A DNA stretch of 64,000 nucleotides from Kocuria rosea (GTDB lineage: Bacteria; Actinomycetota; Actinomycetes; Actinomycetales; Micrococcaceae). A program made the translations under genes and the position numbers. Below, piece by piece: positions 44,676-57,216 of this stretch. How positions within the stretch are numbered: position 1 is the first letter of the stretch; each line of letters begins with the position of its first letter. Location of the stretch: positions 62,001 through 126,000 of the forward strand of contig NZ_JAMBOG010000008.1 in assembly GCF_023715525.1 (NCBI RefSeq), written 5' to 3'. The notes under the pieces are model-generated. The model was not told the DNA's origin and made no database searches. It was given only the letters and a program-made list of their open reading frames with translations.

Positions 44676-44681
44676 TAATAT
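44676..44681 (+). promoter_or_regulatory. -10 element of the fadA2-fabG4-htdX operon
   Basis: TAATAT, 17 bases from TTCACG. The thiolase ATG follows at 44726 behind a good ribosome binding site (CGAGGAGCACCTC). Confidence 0.5.
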
Positions 44682-44725
44682 CGGCGGTGACGTGACCGCC
44701 ATCACAGCAGACCGAGGAGCACCTC

Positions 44726-46126
44726 ATGACCGAGTCCCCCCGCCCCGACCAGGCTCCCGGCCGGGCCGCCGAGCACGGCCCGGAGTCCACCGCCGAGCGG
44801 ACGACCCCGAGCGGCGCCGACCGGACCGGCTTTGCCCGCCGTGCCGTCGTGGTCGGCGGCAACCGGACCCCGTTCGCCCGGGCCCACGGCGCCTACGCGA
44901 GCGCGAGCAACCAGGACATGCTCACCGCCGCCCTCGACGGCCTGGCCGCGCGCTACGGCCTCGCGGGCGAGCGGATCGGCGAGGTCGCGGCCGGCGCGGT
45001 GCTCAAGCACCCGAAGGACTTCAACCTCACCCGCGAGGCCGTGCTCGGCTCCGTCCTGGACCCCCGCACCCCCGCGTTCGACGTCCAGCAGGCGTGCGCC
45101 ACCGGGATGGAGGCCGTCTCCACCCTGGTCAACAAGATCCGCCTGGGGCAGATCGACTCCGCGATCGCCGGCGGCGTGGACTCCGCCTCGGACGCCCCCG
45201 TCGTCGTGAGCGAGCGGCTGCGCCGGTCCCTGCTGGAGCTCAACCGGGCGAGGACCACCCCGCAGAAGCTGCGCGCGCTCGCGAAGCTGCGCCCGGCGGA
45301 CCTCAAGCCCGTGGCCCCCGGCACGGGGGAGCCGCGCACCGGCCTGTCCATGGGCGAGCACCAGGCCCTCACCACCGCCCGCTGGGGCATCACCCGCGGG
45401 GCCCAGGACGAGCTGGCCGCCGCCAGCCACCGGAATCTCGCCGCCGCCTACGACCGCGGCTTCTTCGACGACCTCGTCACCCCGTTCCGGGGCCTGTCCC
45501 GCGACAACAACCTGCGCCCGGACAGCACCGTCGAGAAGCTCGCCGGGCTCAAGCCCGTGTTCGGGAAGTCCCTCGCCGCGGAGGCCACCATGACGGCGGG
45601 CAACTCCACGGCCCTCACCGACGGGGCCTCCGCCGTGCTGCTCGCCTCCGAGGACTGGGCCGCGGAGCACTCCCTGCCCGTGCTGGCCGAGGTCGTGGAC
45701 GTCGAGGCCGCGGCCGTCGACTTCGTGCACGGCGACGAGGGCCTGCTGATGGCCGGCGCCTACGCCGTGCCCCGCCTGCTCGAGCGCCAGGCGCTGACCT
45801 TCGCGGACTTCGACTTCGTCGAGATCCACGAGGCGTTCGCCGCCACGGTGCTCGCCAACCTCGCGGCGTGGGAGGACGAGCAGTTCGGCCGCGAGCGGCT
45901 CGGCCTGGCCGGCGCGTTCGGCACCGTGGACCGCGCCCGGCTCAACGTCGTCGGGTCCTCCCTGGCGACCGGCCACCCGTTCGCCGCGACGGGCGGGCGC
46001 ATCGTCGCGACCCTCGCCAAGCTGCTGCGCGAGCGCGCGGACGCGACCGGCCGTCCCGCCCGCGGGCTCGTCTCCGTGTGCGCCGCCGGCGGCCTGGGCG
46101 TCGCCGCCGTCCTCGAGGCCCGCTGA
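44726..46126 (+). CDS. fadA2: Thiolase / acetyl-CoA C-acyltransferase (FadA2-like)
   Basis: A 466-residue thiolase with a 38-residue disordered N-terminus. Catalytic Cys124 in FDVQQACATGMEAVS, His in FVEIHEAFAATVLA, GHPFAATGGR, and the second Cys in LVSVCAAGGLGVAA are all in place. Either thiolytic cleavage of 3-ketoacyl-CoA or condensation is possible. First of three genes after the palindromic TetR operator; a FabG4-type reductase and MaoC-type dehydratase follow. The set with the FadE5-like gene matches mycobacterial Rv0241c-Rv0244c. Confidence 0.9.
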   Translation: MTESPRPDQAPGRAAEHGPESTAERTTPSGADRTGFARRAVVVGGNRTPFARAHGAYASASNQDMLTAALDGLAARYGLAGERIGEVAAGAVLKHPKDFNLTREAVLGSVLDPRTPAFDVQQACATGMEAVSTLVNKIRLGQIDSAIAGGVDSASDAPVVVSERLRRSLLELNRARTTPQKLRALAKLRPADLKPVAPGTGEPRTGLSMGEHQALTTARWGITRGAQDELAAASHRNLAAAYDRGFFDDLVTPFRGLSRDNNLRPDSTVEKLAGLKPVFGKSLAAEATMTAGNSTALTDGASAVLLASEDWAAEHSLPVLAEVVDVEAAAVDFVHGDEGLLMAGAYAVPRLLERQALTFADFDFVEIHEAFAATVLANLAAWEDEQFGRERLGLAGAFGTVDRARLNVVGSSLATGHPFAATGGRIVATLAKLLRERADATGRPARGLVSVCAAGGLGVAAVLEAR

Positions 46127-46175
46127 CCCGGCCGTCCCCGCCCCTCCGACCAGCAAGGACACCGAAGGACCCCTC

Positions 46176-47558
46176 ATGGCAGACACCTATCTCGACCTCG
46201 TCAGCTCCGCCCCCGGCGCCGAGCTCGCCCGCCGGCTCGGGCTGCCCCGCCCGGTGCGGCTGCGCCGCCACCGGGCGGGGGCGCCCCTGGTGCCCGGCCC
46301 GGTGCTCGTGCTCGGCCGCGGGGAGGAGGCGGACCGGATCGCCGCGGCCCTGCTCGGCTGGGACCTCGACGTCCGCCGCCACCCCGACGACGTCGCCCGC
46401 TTCGGGGCGATCGTGCTGGCCCTCACGGAGCTCACCGCGCCCGCGCAGCTGGCGGAGCCCGCGCTCGGGCTGGGCGGGGTGCTGCGCTCCCTGGCCCCCG
46501 GCGGGCGGGTGGTCGCCGTCTCCCGGCCCGCCCCGGGGATCGGCGCGGGGGCGGCCTCGGCCACCCCCGCGGGCGCCGTCCCGCTCCCGCCCGCCGAGGC
46601 CGCGGCGCGCCAGGCCGTCGTCGGCCTCCTGCGCTCGGTCGCCCAGGAGCTGCGCGGCGGAGCCACCGCCAACGGCGTCCTGCTCGCCGAGGGCGTGGCC
46701 CCGGAGGCCCCGAGCGTGCTGGGCGCCCTGCGCTTCCTGCTCTCCGGGCGCAGCGCATTCGTCTCCGGGCAGTTCGTCACGGTCGGCGACGACGCCGGGT
46801 CGCTGCCCGCCGACTGGGAGGCCCCGCTGCGGGGCAGGGTGGCCGCCGTCACCGGCGCCGCCCGGGGCATCGGCGCGCAGATCGCCCGGACCCTCGCCGA
46901 GGCCGGCGCGCGCGTCGTCGTCGTCGACGTCCCCGCCGCCGGCGAGGCCCTCGCCGGGCTCGCCAACGAGTTGCGGGCCGTGGCCCTGCAGCTCGACGTC
47001 ACGGACGAGCGCGCGGGGGAGCGGATCCTGGAGCTCGCCCGCGAGCGCTTCGGCTGCCTCGACGTGGTGGTGCACAACGCCGGGATCACCCGGGACAAGC
47101 TGCTCGCCAACATGGACGAGGCCCGCTGGTCCTCCGTGCTCGCCGTCAACCTCGAGTCCCAGCTGCGGATGAACGACCAGCTCCTCGCCGGGGAGGGGCT
47201 CGGGCAGGCCCCGAGGATCGTGTGCCTCGCCTCCACCAGCGGCGTCGCCGGCAACCGCGGCCAGACCAACTACGCGGCCTCCAAGGCGGGGGTGATCGGG
47301 ATGGTCGCCGCGACGGCGCCGCTGCTCGCCCGGCGCGGGGGCACCATCAACGCCGTGGCCCCCGGGTTCATCGAGACGGAGATGACCGCGCGGATCCCAG
47401 CGGCCCGCCGCCAGGTCGCCCGCCGGCTCAACTCGCTCCAGCAGGGCGGGCTGCCGGAGGACGTCGCGCAGGCCGTGTTGTTCCTGGCCTCGGACGCCGC
47501 CGGCGGCGTCAACGGCCAGACGCTGCGCGTGTGCGGCCAGAACCTGGTGGGGGCGTGA
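46176..47558 (+). CDS. fabG4: FabG4-type high-molecular-weight 3-oxoacyl reductase
   Basis: A 460-residue protein with two Rossmann-like halves. The N-terminal half (to about 215) lacks the usual glycine motif and is a flavodoxin-like spacer domain. The C-terminal half is a complete short-chain dehydrogenase: VAAVTGAARGIGAQIARTLAEAG, VVVHNAGITRDKLL, and the catalytic LASTSGVAGNRGQTNYAASKAGVIG (Ser, Tyr-x3-Lys). NADH-dependent HMwFabG of mycobacteria (FabG4, Rv0242c) has the same layout and length. It reduces long 3-oxoacyl-CoA. The stop overlaps the next start as GTGA. Confidence 0.9.
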   Translation: MADTYLDLVSSAPGAELARRLGLPRPVRLRRHRAGAPLVPGPVLVLGRGEEADRIAAALLGWDLDVRRHPDDVARFGAIVLALTELTAPAQLAEPALGLGGVLRSLAPGGRVVAVSRPAPGIGAGAASATPAGAVPLPPAEAAARQAVVGLLRSVAQELRGGATANGVLLAEGVAPEAPSVLGALRFLLSGRSAFVSGQFVTVGDDAGSLPADWEAPLRGRVAAVTGAARGIGAQIARTLAEAGARVVVVDVPAAGEALAGLANELRAVALQLDVTDERAGERILELARERFGCLDVVVHNAGITRDKLLANMDEARWSSVLAVNLESQLRMNDQLLAGEGLGQAPRIVCLASTSGVAGNRGQTNYAASKAGVIGMVAATAPLLARRGGTINAVAPGFIETEMTARIPAARRQVARRLNSLQQGGLPEDVAQAVLFLASDAAGGVNGQTLRVCGQNLVGA

Positions 47559-48520
47559 GCGTGGACGCCACCGCCCGCGAGCAGGTCGTGCTCACCGACG
47601 TCCCCTCCCTGCGCCGCCTCTACGCCCGGGCGGCCACGACGGCGGCCGGGAGCGGGCTGACCCGCGCGCTCGGCGCCCGGCGGCCGGGCCGCGCCGGCGA
47701 GGCCCCGGCCGTGCCCGGGCTGCCGGCGGCCGAGCACGTGGTCGAGGGCGTGACCGTGGCCGCGGCCGGGCACGAGGCGTTCTGCCGCGTGGTCGGCGCG
47801 CCCCTGCGGGAGGGCCCCGGCGGGACCGAGGCGTTCTCGGGACACCTGCACTCCCTCGCCTTCCCCGTGGCCATGAGCGTGCTCACCCGGCGCGACTTCC
47901 CGCTGCCGGTCCTGGGCATGGTCCACCTGGCCAACGATGTGGAGCACCGCCGGCCCGTGGCGGTCGGGGAGGACCTCACCGCCACCGCCCACGCCGAGAG
48001 GCTGCGCCCGCACCGGGCCGGCGCGCAGGTCGACGTCGTCGCCCGCCTCGCCCGGGAGGACGGCGAGCTCGTCTGGGAGGGGCGCTCCACCTACCTGGCC
48101 CGCGGGGTGCGGGTGCCGGGCCCGGTCGCCGACGCGCCGCGCGCGCAGTTCGTCCCGCCCGCGCCCACGGCGAGCTGGCGGCTGCCGGGCGGCGTGGGCC
48201 GCGACTACGCGGCGGTGAGCGGGGACTGGAACCCCATCCACCTCTCGGGCCCGTCCGCGCGCGCCCTCGGGATGAAGGGCGCCATCGCGCACGGCATGTA
48301 CACCGCCTCCCGCGCCCTCGCCCAGGTCGGCGTCCCCGCCGGCACGGCCTTCCGCTGGACGGTGGAGTTCGCGGCCCCGGTGCTGCTGCCGGGCACCGTG
48401 GCCGTCGCCGTCGCCGACGACGGGCGCGGGCCCGGCTGGCGGAGCTCCACCTACGCGGGGTGGGACCCGCGGCGCGGGCGCCCCCACTTCACCGGTGCGG
48501 TGACGCGCCGGGACGGCTGA
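47555..48520 (+). CDS. htdX: MaoC-type 3-hydroxyacyl-thioester dehydratase (HtdX-like)
   Basis: A 321-residue double hot-dog protein. The C-terminal half has the hydratase motif GRDYAAVSGDWNPIHLSGPSARALGMKGAIAHGMY (D-x4-H with G-x-I-x-HG; quoted in parts). The N-terminal half is a degenerate hot dog (GHLHSLAFPVAMSVLTRRDFPLP). It removes water from 3-hydroxyacyl thioesters or adds it in the reverse direction. Start GTG 47555 overlaps the fabG4 stop. Last of the operon, ended by the hairpin at 48522. Confidence 0.87.
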   Translation: MSVDATAREQVVLTDVPSLRRLYARAATTAAGSGLTRALGARRPGRAGEAPAVPGLPAAEHVVEGVTVAAAGHEAFCRVVGAPLREGPGGTEAFSGHLHSLAFPVAMSVLTRRDFPLPVLGMVHLANDVEHRRPVAVGEDLTATAHAERLRPHRAGAQVDVVARLAREDGELVWEGRSTYLARGVRVPGPVADAPRAQFVPPAPTASWRLPGGVGRDYAAVSGDWNPIHLSGPSARALGMKGAIAHGMYTASRALAQVGVPAGTAFRWTVEFAAPVLLPGTVAVAVADDGRGPGWRSSTYAGWDPRRGRPHFTGAVTRRDG

Positions 48521-51723
<3,203 letters not shown>

Positions 51724-51771
51724 GAGCGGCCCCTGCCGGGGGTGCGTGGGCGAGAACACACCGGTCGTGAT

Positions 51772-51801
51772 TTGACCGTGACCTTTTCGTTGCCGTAGCG
51801 T
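51772..51801 (+). promoter_or_regulatory. Promoter of rpf
   Basis: TTGACC and TAGCGT separated by 18 bases, about 380 bases before the rpf ATG. Confidence 0.45.
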
Positions 51802-51948
51802 GACCGACGAGCGTTTTCCCCGAGGGCCACGGCCCTCCGCTCGTGCGGAGCCTGCGCTCTGCCGCCGGTGCTCCTTCGCGCCGGCTCCCCGCACGCACCG
51901 AATGTGGCTTACACCACCAAGCGTGCAAAAGGGTGGCGGAACTAAAAT

Positions 51949-51965
51949 CGTTACGCTACCGTTAT
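51949..51965 (+). promoter_or_regulatory. Direct repeat CGTTAC/CGTTAT, possible MtrA site
   Basis: Two half-sites 11 bp apart, one helical turn. MtrA of actinobacteria is known to control rpf and peptidoglycan-hydrolase genes through direct repeats of GTTAC-like half-sites. The match is by eye. Confidence 0.35.
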
Positions 51966-52181
51966 CAACAGCTTCCCCGAGGATCCCCTCCGGGGATCCG
52001 GTGTGCCCTGTGCCCGTGCACAGGACCGCCACAACTCCATGCTGGGTGCTGCCGTAACACCGTACGTCGTCTACAAGGCAGACACCTGTGAACACATACC
52101 CAAACAACACCATCGACGGGTAGACGACAGCGCGAAGACATCCGGGGACGGAAACGAGCGCAGGTGGCCCAAGGGAGCATC

Positions 52182-52904
52182 ATGAACAACACCTCCGCTA
52201 TCCGTCGCAACGTCCGTCGTGGTGCCGCCGCCCTGATCCTGGGCGGGACCGCCGTGGGCGCCATGACCCTGCCGGCCAACGCCGTTCCCACCTCCACCTG
52301 GGACGCCCTCGCCGAGTGCGAGTCCGGCGGCAACTGGGGCATCAGCACCGGCAACGGGTTCTCCGGCGGTCTGCAGTTCACCCCCTCCACCTGGGCCGCC
52401 TTCGGCGGTCAGGGCGACCCGACGAACGCCTCCAAGTCCGAGCAGATCGCCGTGGCCGAGCGCGTGCTCGACGGCCAGGGCTGGGGCGCCTGGCCCGCCT
52501 GCTCCTCGCAGCTGGGCCTGTCCGGCAACGCCGGCGCCACCCCCACCGCCGTGATCCCGCAGTCCACCTCCGTGGCCCCGGTCGCCGCCCCGGCTCCCGC
52601 GGCCCCGAAGGCCGTCGAGGCCCCGGCCCCGGTCGCCGCCCCGGCACCCGCGGCCCCGAAGGCCGTCGAGGCCCCGGCCCCGGTCGCCGCCCCGGTCGTC
52701 CAGTACGTCGCCCCGGCCGCCACCGTGGCCCCGGCCGCCGTCTCCGGCGGCAGCTACACCGTCACTGCCGGTGACACCCTCTCCGTGATCGCCGGCAAGC
52801 TCGGCGTCAAGGGTGGCTGGGAGGCCCTCGCCGCCGCCAACGGCGGCACCATCGCCGACCCGAACCTGATCTTCCCGGGCCAGGTGCTGAACATCCCCGC
52901 CTGA
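52182..52904 (+). CDS. rpf: Secreted resuscitation-promoting-factor-like protein with LysM domain
   Basis: A 240-residue secreted cell-wall enzyme. A signal peptide with [15 protein letters not shown] ends at PANA. The Rpf transglycosylase-like domain spans residues about 40-115: [16 protein letters not shown] with the catalytic Glu in [27 protein letters not shown] and [18 protein letters not shown] Pro/Ala linker with 17-residue repeats ([17 protein letters not shown]) follows, then LysM ([18 protein letters not shown]). ATG 52182 follows AAGGGAGCATC; an ATG 18 bases earlier would only lengthen the N-terminus. This form is the Micrococcus Rpf type: peptidoglycan cleavage that promotes exit from dormancy. 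Confidence 0.94.
   Translation: MNNTSAIRRNVRRGAAALILGGTAVGAMTLPANAVPTSTWDALAECESGGNWGISTGNGFSGGLQFTPSTWAAFGGQGDPTNASKSEQIAVAERVLDGQGWGAWPACSSQLGLSGNAGATPTAVIPQSTSVAPVAAPAPAAPKAVEAPAPVAAPAPAAPKAVEAPAPVAAPVVQYVAPAATVAPAAVSGGSYTVTAGDTLSVIAGKLGVKGGWEALAAANGGTIADPNLIFPGQVLNIPA
52581..52682 (+). repeat. 51-bp tandem repeat in the rpf linker
   Basis: Two full 51-bp copies (52581-52631 and 52632-52682) plus a partial third, encoding Pro/Ala-rich [17 protein letters not shown]. Confidence 0.85.
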
Positions 52905-52945
52905 TCCTCCCGGATCCGGCCCGCGCGGCACGTCCGCGCTCCCAC

Positions 52946-52983
52946 GACGAAGGGCCCCTCCCGAGCGGGAGGGGCCCTTCGTC
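52946..52983. terminator. Bidirectional terminator between rpf and the convergent gene
   Basis: A perfect 18-bp stem (52946-52963 with 52966-52983) and 2-base loop. Confidence 0.88.
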
Positions 52984-53010
52984 GCGCCCGGGGCCCCGGG
53001 CGGCACGGGA

Positions 53011-53574
53011 TCAGGGCCACAGCCACCGGGTCGCCGGATCGACGGAGGCGTCGCCGAAGCCGACCGAGCGCTCGGCGCCCTTGACCCGGTAGGGCAGCAC
53101 CACCATCAGGGCCTCCCCCTCGCGGTGCTCCAGCTCGACGGCCACGGCGGTCTGGCCGGAGCGGTCCGGCAGCGTCACGGGGAACGCCACCCCGGCGCAC
53201 AGCACCTCGTCGCGCAGCTGCGCGGCCTTCGCCCGCAGGGCCTCCAGGGCGGCCTCGGGGGCCAGCTCCTCGAGCTGCTCGGGGGCCAGCGCGTCGAGCT
53301 CGTACTCCCCGTCCTTGCGCGCGGTGACCAGGAACGCCGGGAACGCCCCGTAGCGGCCCAGCTGCTCCTCCGCCACGGCCTGGACGTGGGCCATCATCGT
53401 GTCGATCGTCTCCTGGGCGTCCTTGCTGACCCGCTGCCGCCACGCGTTGGCGGCGTCGGCCGCGGACGTCGCGCGCGTCGCCGACCCCGTCCGGGCCCGC
53501 CCGCGGGGGCGCTCCTGGGGGTCCTTCTTCGCGCCGCGGGCCTTCTTGGTGCGGGCGGGGGTGTTCTTGGCCAT
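53011..53574 (-). CDS. Protein of unknown function
   Basis: A 187-residue soluble protein. The first 45 residues are basic and low complexity (AKNTPARTKKARGAKKD). The rest reads as alpha/beta: AWRQRVSKDAQETIDTMMAHVQ, FPAFLVTARKDGEYELDALAP, and VDPATRWLWP at the end. I do not recognise the family; codon usage and the ribosome binding site (CAGGAGCACCACGAC) support a real gene. It is divergent from gatC and convergent with rpf. Confidence 0.75.
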   Translation of the reverse strand: MAKNTPARTKKARGAKKDPQERPRGRARTGSATRATSAADAANAWRQRVSKDAQETIDTMMAHVQAVAEEQLGRYGAFPAFLVTARKDGEYELDALAPEQLEELAPEAALEALRAKAAQLRDEVLCAGVAFPVTLPDRSGQTAVAVELEHREGEALMVVLPYRVKGAERSVGFGDASVDPATRWLWP

Positions 53575-53669
53575 GTCGTGGTGCTCCTGTGCCGTGGTCG
53601 GTGGTCCCTCCCAGGGTATGCCGGGCCCGGGAGCTCCGTCCGCCGGGCGGGCCCCGGACGGCGCGCGGC

Positions 53670-53675
53670 TAGACT
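53670..53675 (+). promoter_or_regulatory. -10 of the gatCAB operon
   Basis: TAGACT about 38 bases before the gatC ATG, leaving a short leader with GAGCAGGAG as ribosome binding site. Confidence 0.5.
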
Positions 53676-53713
53676 GGACCGGAAAACCATCCCTATCCCG
53701 AGCAGGAGTGTGC

Positions 53714-54010
53714 ATGTCTGCGATCACCCGCGAGCAGGTCGCCCACCTGGCGAAGCTCGCGCACATCGAGATGACGGAGGAGGAGCTGCGGGCCATGGCC
53801 GGCGAGCTCGACCTCATCGTCGACTCCGTCGCGTCCGTCAGCGAGGCCGCCGGCCCGGACGTCCCGGCCACCAGCCACCCCATCCCGCTGCAGAACGTCT
53901 TCCGCGAGGACGTCGTGGGGGAGACCCTCACCGCCGAGGAGGCGCTGCTGAACGCCCCGGACACCGCCGAGGGCAAGTTCAAGGTTCCCGCCATCCTGGA
54001 CGAGGAGTAG
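53714..54010 (+). CDS. gatC: Asp-tRNA(Asn)/Glu-tRNA(Gln) amidotransferase subunit C
   Basis: A 98-residue Gat[38 protein letters not shown] and [18 protein letters not shown]. It wraps and stabilises GatA-GatB, which makes Gln-tRNA(Gln) from Glu-tRNA(Gln). The gatA gene follows after 4 bases. Confidence 0.95.
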   Translation: MSAITREQVAHLAKLAHIEMTEEELRAMAGELDLIVDSVASVSEAAGPDVPATSHPIPLQNVFREDVVGETLTAEEALLNAPDTAEGKFKVPAILDEE

Positions 54011-54014
54011 TCGC

Positions 54015-55658
54015 ATGACCACCACCGGTTCCCCCCAGGGCGTCGTCGGCCTCAGCGCCGCCGCCCTCGCCCAGCAGCTCGCCGCCGGCGAGGTCTCCTC
54101 CGTCGAGGCCGTGCAGGCCCACCTCGACCGGATCGAGGCGACCGACGGCGCGCCCGTCGACCCCGGCGACCGCACCCGCGGCAAGGCCGGCGTCAACGCC
54201 TTCCTGCACGTCAACGCGGAGGAGGCCCTGGCCGTGGCCGCCGACGTGGACGCCGCCCGGGCCCGCGGCGAGGAGCTCCCGGCGCTGGCCGGCGTGCCGA
54301 TCGCCGTCAAGGACCTCATCGTCACCAAGGGCCAGCCGACCACGGCCGGGTCCCGGATGCTCGAGGGCTGGATGAGCCCCTACGACGCCACGGTGACCCG
54401 CCGGCTGCGCGCCGCCCGGATGCCGATGCTCGGCAAGACCAACCTCGACGAGTTCGCCATGGGCTCCACCTCGGAGCACTCCGCCTTCGGCGACACCCGC
54501 AACCCGTGGGACCTCTCCCGCGTCCCCGGCGGCTCCGGCGGCGGGTCCGCCGCGGCCGTCACCGCGTTCCAGGCGCCGCTGGCCCTGGGCACGGACACCG
54601 GCGGGTCCATCCGCCAGCCCGCCGCCCTGACCGGCTCGGTGGGCGTGAAGCCGACCTACGGCGGGGTCTCCCGCTACGGCGTGATCGCGATGGCCTCCTC
54701 CCTCGACCAGGTCGGGCCCGTGTCCCGCACGGTGCTCGACGCCGCGCTGCTGCACGAGGTCGTCGGCGGGCACGACCCCCACGACTCGACCTCCCTGCCC
54801 GGACCGGTCGGCGACCTCGTCGCCCAGGCCCGGGCCGGCGCCGCGGGCGGGCTGAAGGGCCTGCGCGTCGGCGTGGTCAAGGAGCTGACGGGCGAGGGCT
54901 TCCAGGCCGGCGTCCAGCAGCGCTTCGACGAGGCCGTGGAGCTGCTGCGCTCCGCGGGCGCCGAGATCGTGGAGGTCTCCACCCCGAACTTCCGCTACGC
55001 CCTCGGCGCGTACTACCTCATCATGTCCTCCGAGGTCTCCTCGAACCTCGCCAAGTACGACGGCGTGCGCTTCGGCCACCGGGTGCTGCCCGAGGACGGG
55101 CCGATGACGATCGAGCGCGTGATGGGCGCGACCCGCGCCGCCGGGTTCGGCGCCGAGGTCAAGCGCCGCATCATCCTCGGCACCTACGCGCTGTCCGCGG
55201 GCTACTACGACGCCTACTACGGCTCCGCGCAGAAGGTCCGCACCCTGGTGCAGCGCGACTTCGCGGCCGCCTTCGAGCAGGTGGACGTCCTCGTGTCCCC
55301 GACCGCGCCCACCACCGCGTTCGGGCTCGGCGCTGTGGACGAGTCCGCCGACCCCATGCAGATGTACCTCAACGACATCGCGACCATCCCGACCAACCTG
55401 GCCGGCATCCCCGCGATCTCCGTCCCCGGCGGCCTCGCCCCCGAGGACGGCCTGCCCGTGGGCGTCCAGTTCATGGCCCCCGCCCGCGAGGACGCCCGGC
55501 TCTACCGCGCCGGCGCCGGCCTCGAGGCCCTGCTCGAGGACCGCTGGGGCGGGCCGCTGTGGAAGGACCTGCCGGACACCGCCGCGCTGGTCCGCGACCT
55601 CTCCGGCGACCTCGCCGGGTCCACCCTGTCCGCACCCGTCCGGGAAGGAGCCCGCTGA
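54015..55658 (+). CDS. gatA: Amidotransferase subunit A
   Basis: A 547-residue amidase-signature enzyme releasing ammonia from glutamine for tRNA amidation. Catalytic Lys in [14 protein letters not shown], Ser pair in [13 protein letters not shown] and [19 protein letters not shown] (cis-Ser and Ser nucleophile). It is about 30-40 residues longer than many GatA proteins, from an N-terminal stretch and inserts. The stop overlaps the gatB ATG by one base (TGATG). Confidence 0.95.
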   Translation: MTTTGSPQGVVGLSAAALAQQLAAGEVSSVEAVQAHLDRIEATDGAPVDPGDRTRGKAGVNAFLHVNAEEALAVAADVDAARARGEELPALAGVPIAVKDLIVTKGQPTTAGSRMLEGWMSPYDATVTRRLRAARMPMLGKTNLDEFAMGSTSEHSAFGDTRNPWDLSRVPGGSGGGSAAAVTAFQAPLALGTDTGGSIRQPAALTGSVGVKPTYGGVSRYGVIAMASSLDQVGPVSRTVLDAALLHEVVGGHDPHDSTSLPGPVGDLVAQARAGAAGGLKGLRVGVVKELTGEGFQAGVQQRFDEAVELLRSAGAEIVEVSTPNFRYALGAYYLIMSSEVSSNLAKYDGVRFGHRVLPEDGPMTIERVMGATRAAGFGAEVKRRIILGTYALSAGYYDAYYGSAQKVRTLVQRDFAAAFEQVDVLVSPTAPTTAFGLGAVDESADPMQMYLNDIATIPTNLAGIPAISVPGGLAPEDGLPVGVQFMAPAREDARLYRAGAGLEALLEDRWGGPLWKDLPDTAALVRDLSGDLAGSTLSAPVREGAR

Positions 55659-57172
55659 TGACCCAGACCACCGAAGAGATCCTGTCCTTCGACGAGGCGA
55701 TGGAGAAGTACGACCCCGTGCTCGGCTTCGAGGTCCACGTCGAGCTCAACACCCGGACCAAGATGTTCGACGCCGCCCCCAACGTCTTCGGGGACGAGCC
55801 GAACACCGCGATCACCCCGGTCTCCCTGGGCCTGCCCGGCGTGCTGCCCGTGGTCAACAAGGTGGCCGTGGAGTCGGCCATCAAGCTCGGCCTCGCCCTG
55901 GGCTGCACGATCCGGCCCGTGTCCCACTTCGCCCGGAAGAACTACTTCTACCCGGACACCCCGAAGAACTTCCAGACCTCCCAGTACGACGAGCCGATCG
56001 CCGAGAACGGCACCATCGACATCGAGCTGGAGGACGGGACGGTCTTCACCGTCGAGATCGAGCGCGCCCACATGGAGGAGGACGCCGGGAAGCTCACCCA
56101 CATGGGCGGCTCGACGGGGCGCATCCACGGCGCCGACTTCTCCCTGGTCGACTACAACCGCGCCGGGGTGCCGCTCATCGAGATCGTCACCAAGCCGATC
56201 GTGGGCGCCGGCACCCGGGCTCCCGAGCTGGCCCGCGCCTACGTGGCCGCCATCCGGGAGATCGTGAAGGACCTCGGCATCTCCGAGGCGCGGATGGAGC
56301 ACGGCAACGTCCGCTGCGACGCCAACGTCTCCCTCATGCCCAAGGGCACCACCACCTTCGGCACCCGCTCGGAGACGAAGAACGTGAACTCCCTGCGCGC
56401 CGTCGAGCGGGCCGTGCGCTTCGAGATCCAGCGCCACGCCGCCGTGCTCGAGGCCGGCGGGACGATCGTGCAGGAGACGCGGCACTGGCACGAGGACACC
56501 CGGTCCACGACCAGCGGCCGCCCGAAGTCCGACGCCGACGACTACCGCTACTTCCCGGAGCCGGACCTCGTGCCGGTCGTGACGGACGAGGAGTGGATCG
56601 AGCGGCTGCGCGCCGAGCTGCCCGAGCCCCCGGCCGAGCGGCGCAAGCGGCTCCAGGCGGCGTGGGGCTACTCGGACCAGGAGTTCCGCGACGTCGTCAA
56701 CGCCGGGGTGATGGACGAGATCGAGCAGACCGTCGCCGCCGGGGCCACGCCCGCCGCGGCCCGCAAGTGGTGGATGGGCGAGATCGCCCGCATCGCCAAG
56801 CAGCGGGAGGTCGACATCGCGGAGCTGGGCGTCACGCCGCGGACCGTGGTCGAGCTCGACGGGCTGATCACCGGGGGCAAGATCAACGACAAGCTCGCGA
56901 AGAAGGTGCTCCAGCACGTCGTCGACGGCGAGGGCACCCCCGCCGAGGTCGTCGAGCGGCGCGGCATGGCCGTGGTCTCCGACGACGGCGTGCTCACGGC
57001 CGCCATCGACGACGCCATGGCCCAGATGCCCGACGTCGTGGCGAAGGTCCGCGCCGGCAAGGTCCAGGCCGTCGGCGCCCTCATCGGCCCGGTCATGAAG
57101 GCCACCCGCGGCCAGGCCGACGCCGCCCGCGTGCGCGAGCTGATCCTGGAGAAGCTCGGCGTGCAGGGCTGA
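55658..57172 (+). CDS. gatB: Amidotransferase subunit B
   Basis: A 504-residue GatB, the kinase and tRNA-binding subunit: GFEVHVELNTRTKMFD, PVSLGLPGVLPVVN, FARKNYFYPDTPKNFQTSQYDEPI (in parts), RMEHGNVRCDANVS, KNVNSLRAVERAVRFE, and the C-terminal tail GAGGK-like region GLITGGKINDKLAKKVL. Complete GatCAB here implies the indirect route to Gln-tRNA and/or Asn-tRNA. Confidence 0.95.
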   Translation: MTQTTEEILSFDEAMEKYDPVLGFEVHVELNTRTKMFDAAPNVFGDEPNTAITPVSLGLPGVLPVVNKVAVESAIKLGLALGCTIRPVSHFARKNYFYPDTPKNFQTSQYDEPIAENGTIDIELEDGTVFTVEIERAHMEEDAGKLTHMGGSTGRIHGADFSLVDYNRAGVPLIEIVTKPIVGAGTRAPELARAYVAAIREIVKDLGISEARMEHGNVRCDANVSLMPKGTTTFGTRSETKNVNSLRAVERAVRFEIQRHAAVLEAGGTIVQETRHWHEDTRSTTSGRPKSDADDYRYFPEPDLVPVVTDEEWIERLRAELPEPPAERRKRLQAAWGYSDQEFRDVVNAGVMDEIEQTVAAGATPAAARKWWMGEIARIAKQREVDIAELGVTPRTVVELDGLITGGKINDKLAKKVLQHVVDGEGTPAEVVERRGMAVVSDDGVLTAAIDDAMAQMPDVVAKVRAGKVQAVGALIGPVMKATRGQADAARVRELILEKLGVQG

Positions 57173-57216
57173 GGCACCCCGTCGCCCACGACGAGGGGCG
57201 GCGTCCCGGGGAAGGC

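Larger units (their letters stand above)
51724..52181. other. 458-bp region holding the rpf promoter and a long leader
   Basis: No gene seen. A sigma-70-like promoter with TTGACC (51772-51777) and TAGCGT (51796-51801; spacing 18) would give a leader of about 370 bases. It includes an 8-bp hairpin GGATCCCC-TCC-GGGGATCC (51981-51999) and the direct repeat CGTTAC-N5-CGTTAT (51949-51965). The rest is unassigned. Many actinobacterial rpf genes have ydaO (c-di-AMP) leaders; I could not match that core here. Confidence 0.5.

Noticed and set aside
51850-52181. ydaO (c-di-AMP) riboswitch before rpf
   Set aside because: Position is right, but the conserved core segments could not be found by eye. Left as an open finding rather than a feature.
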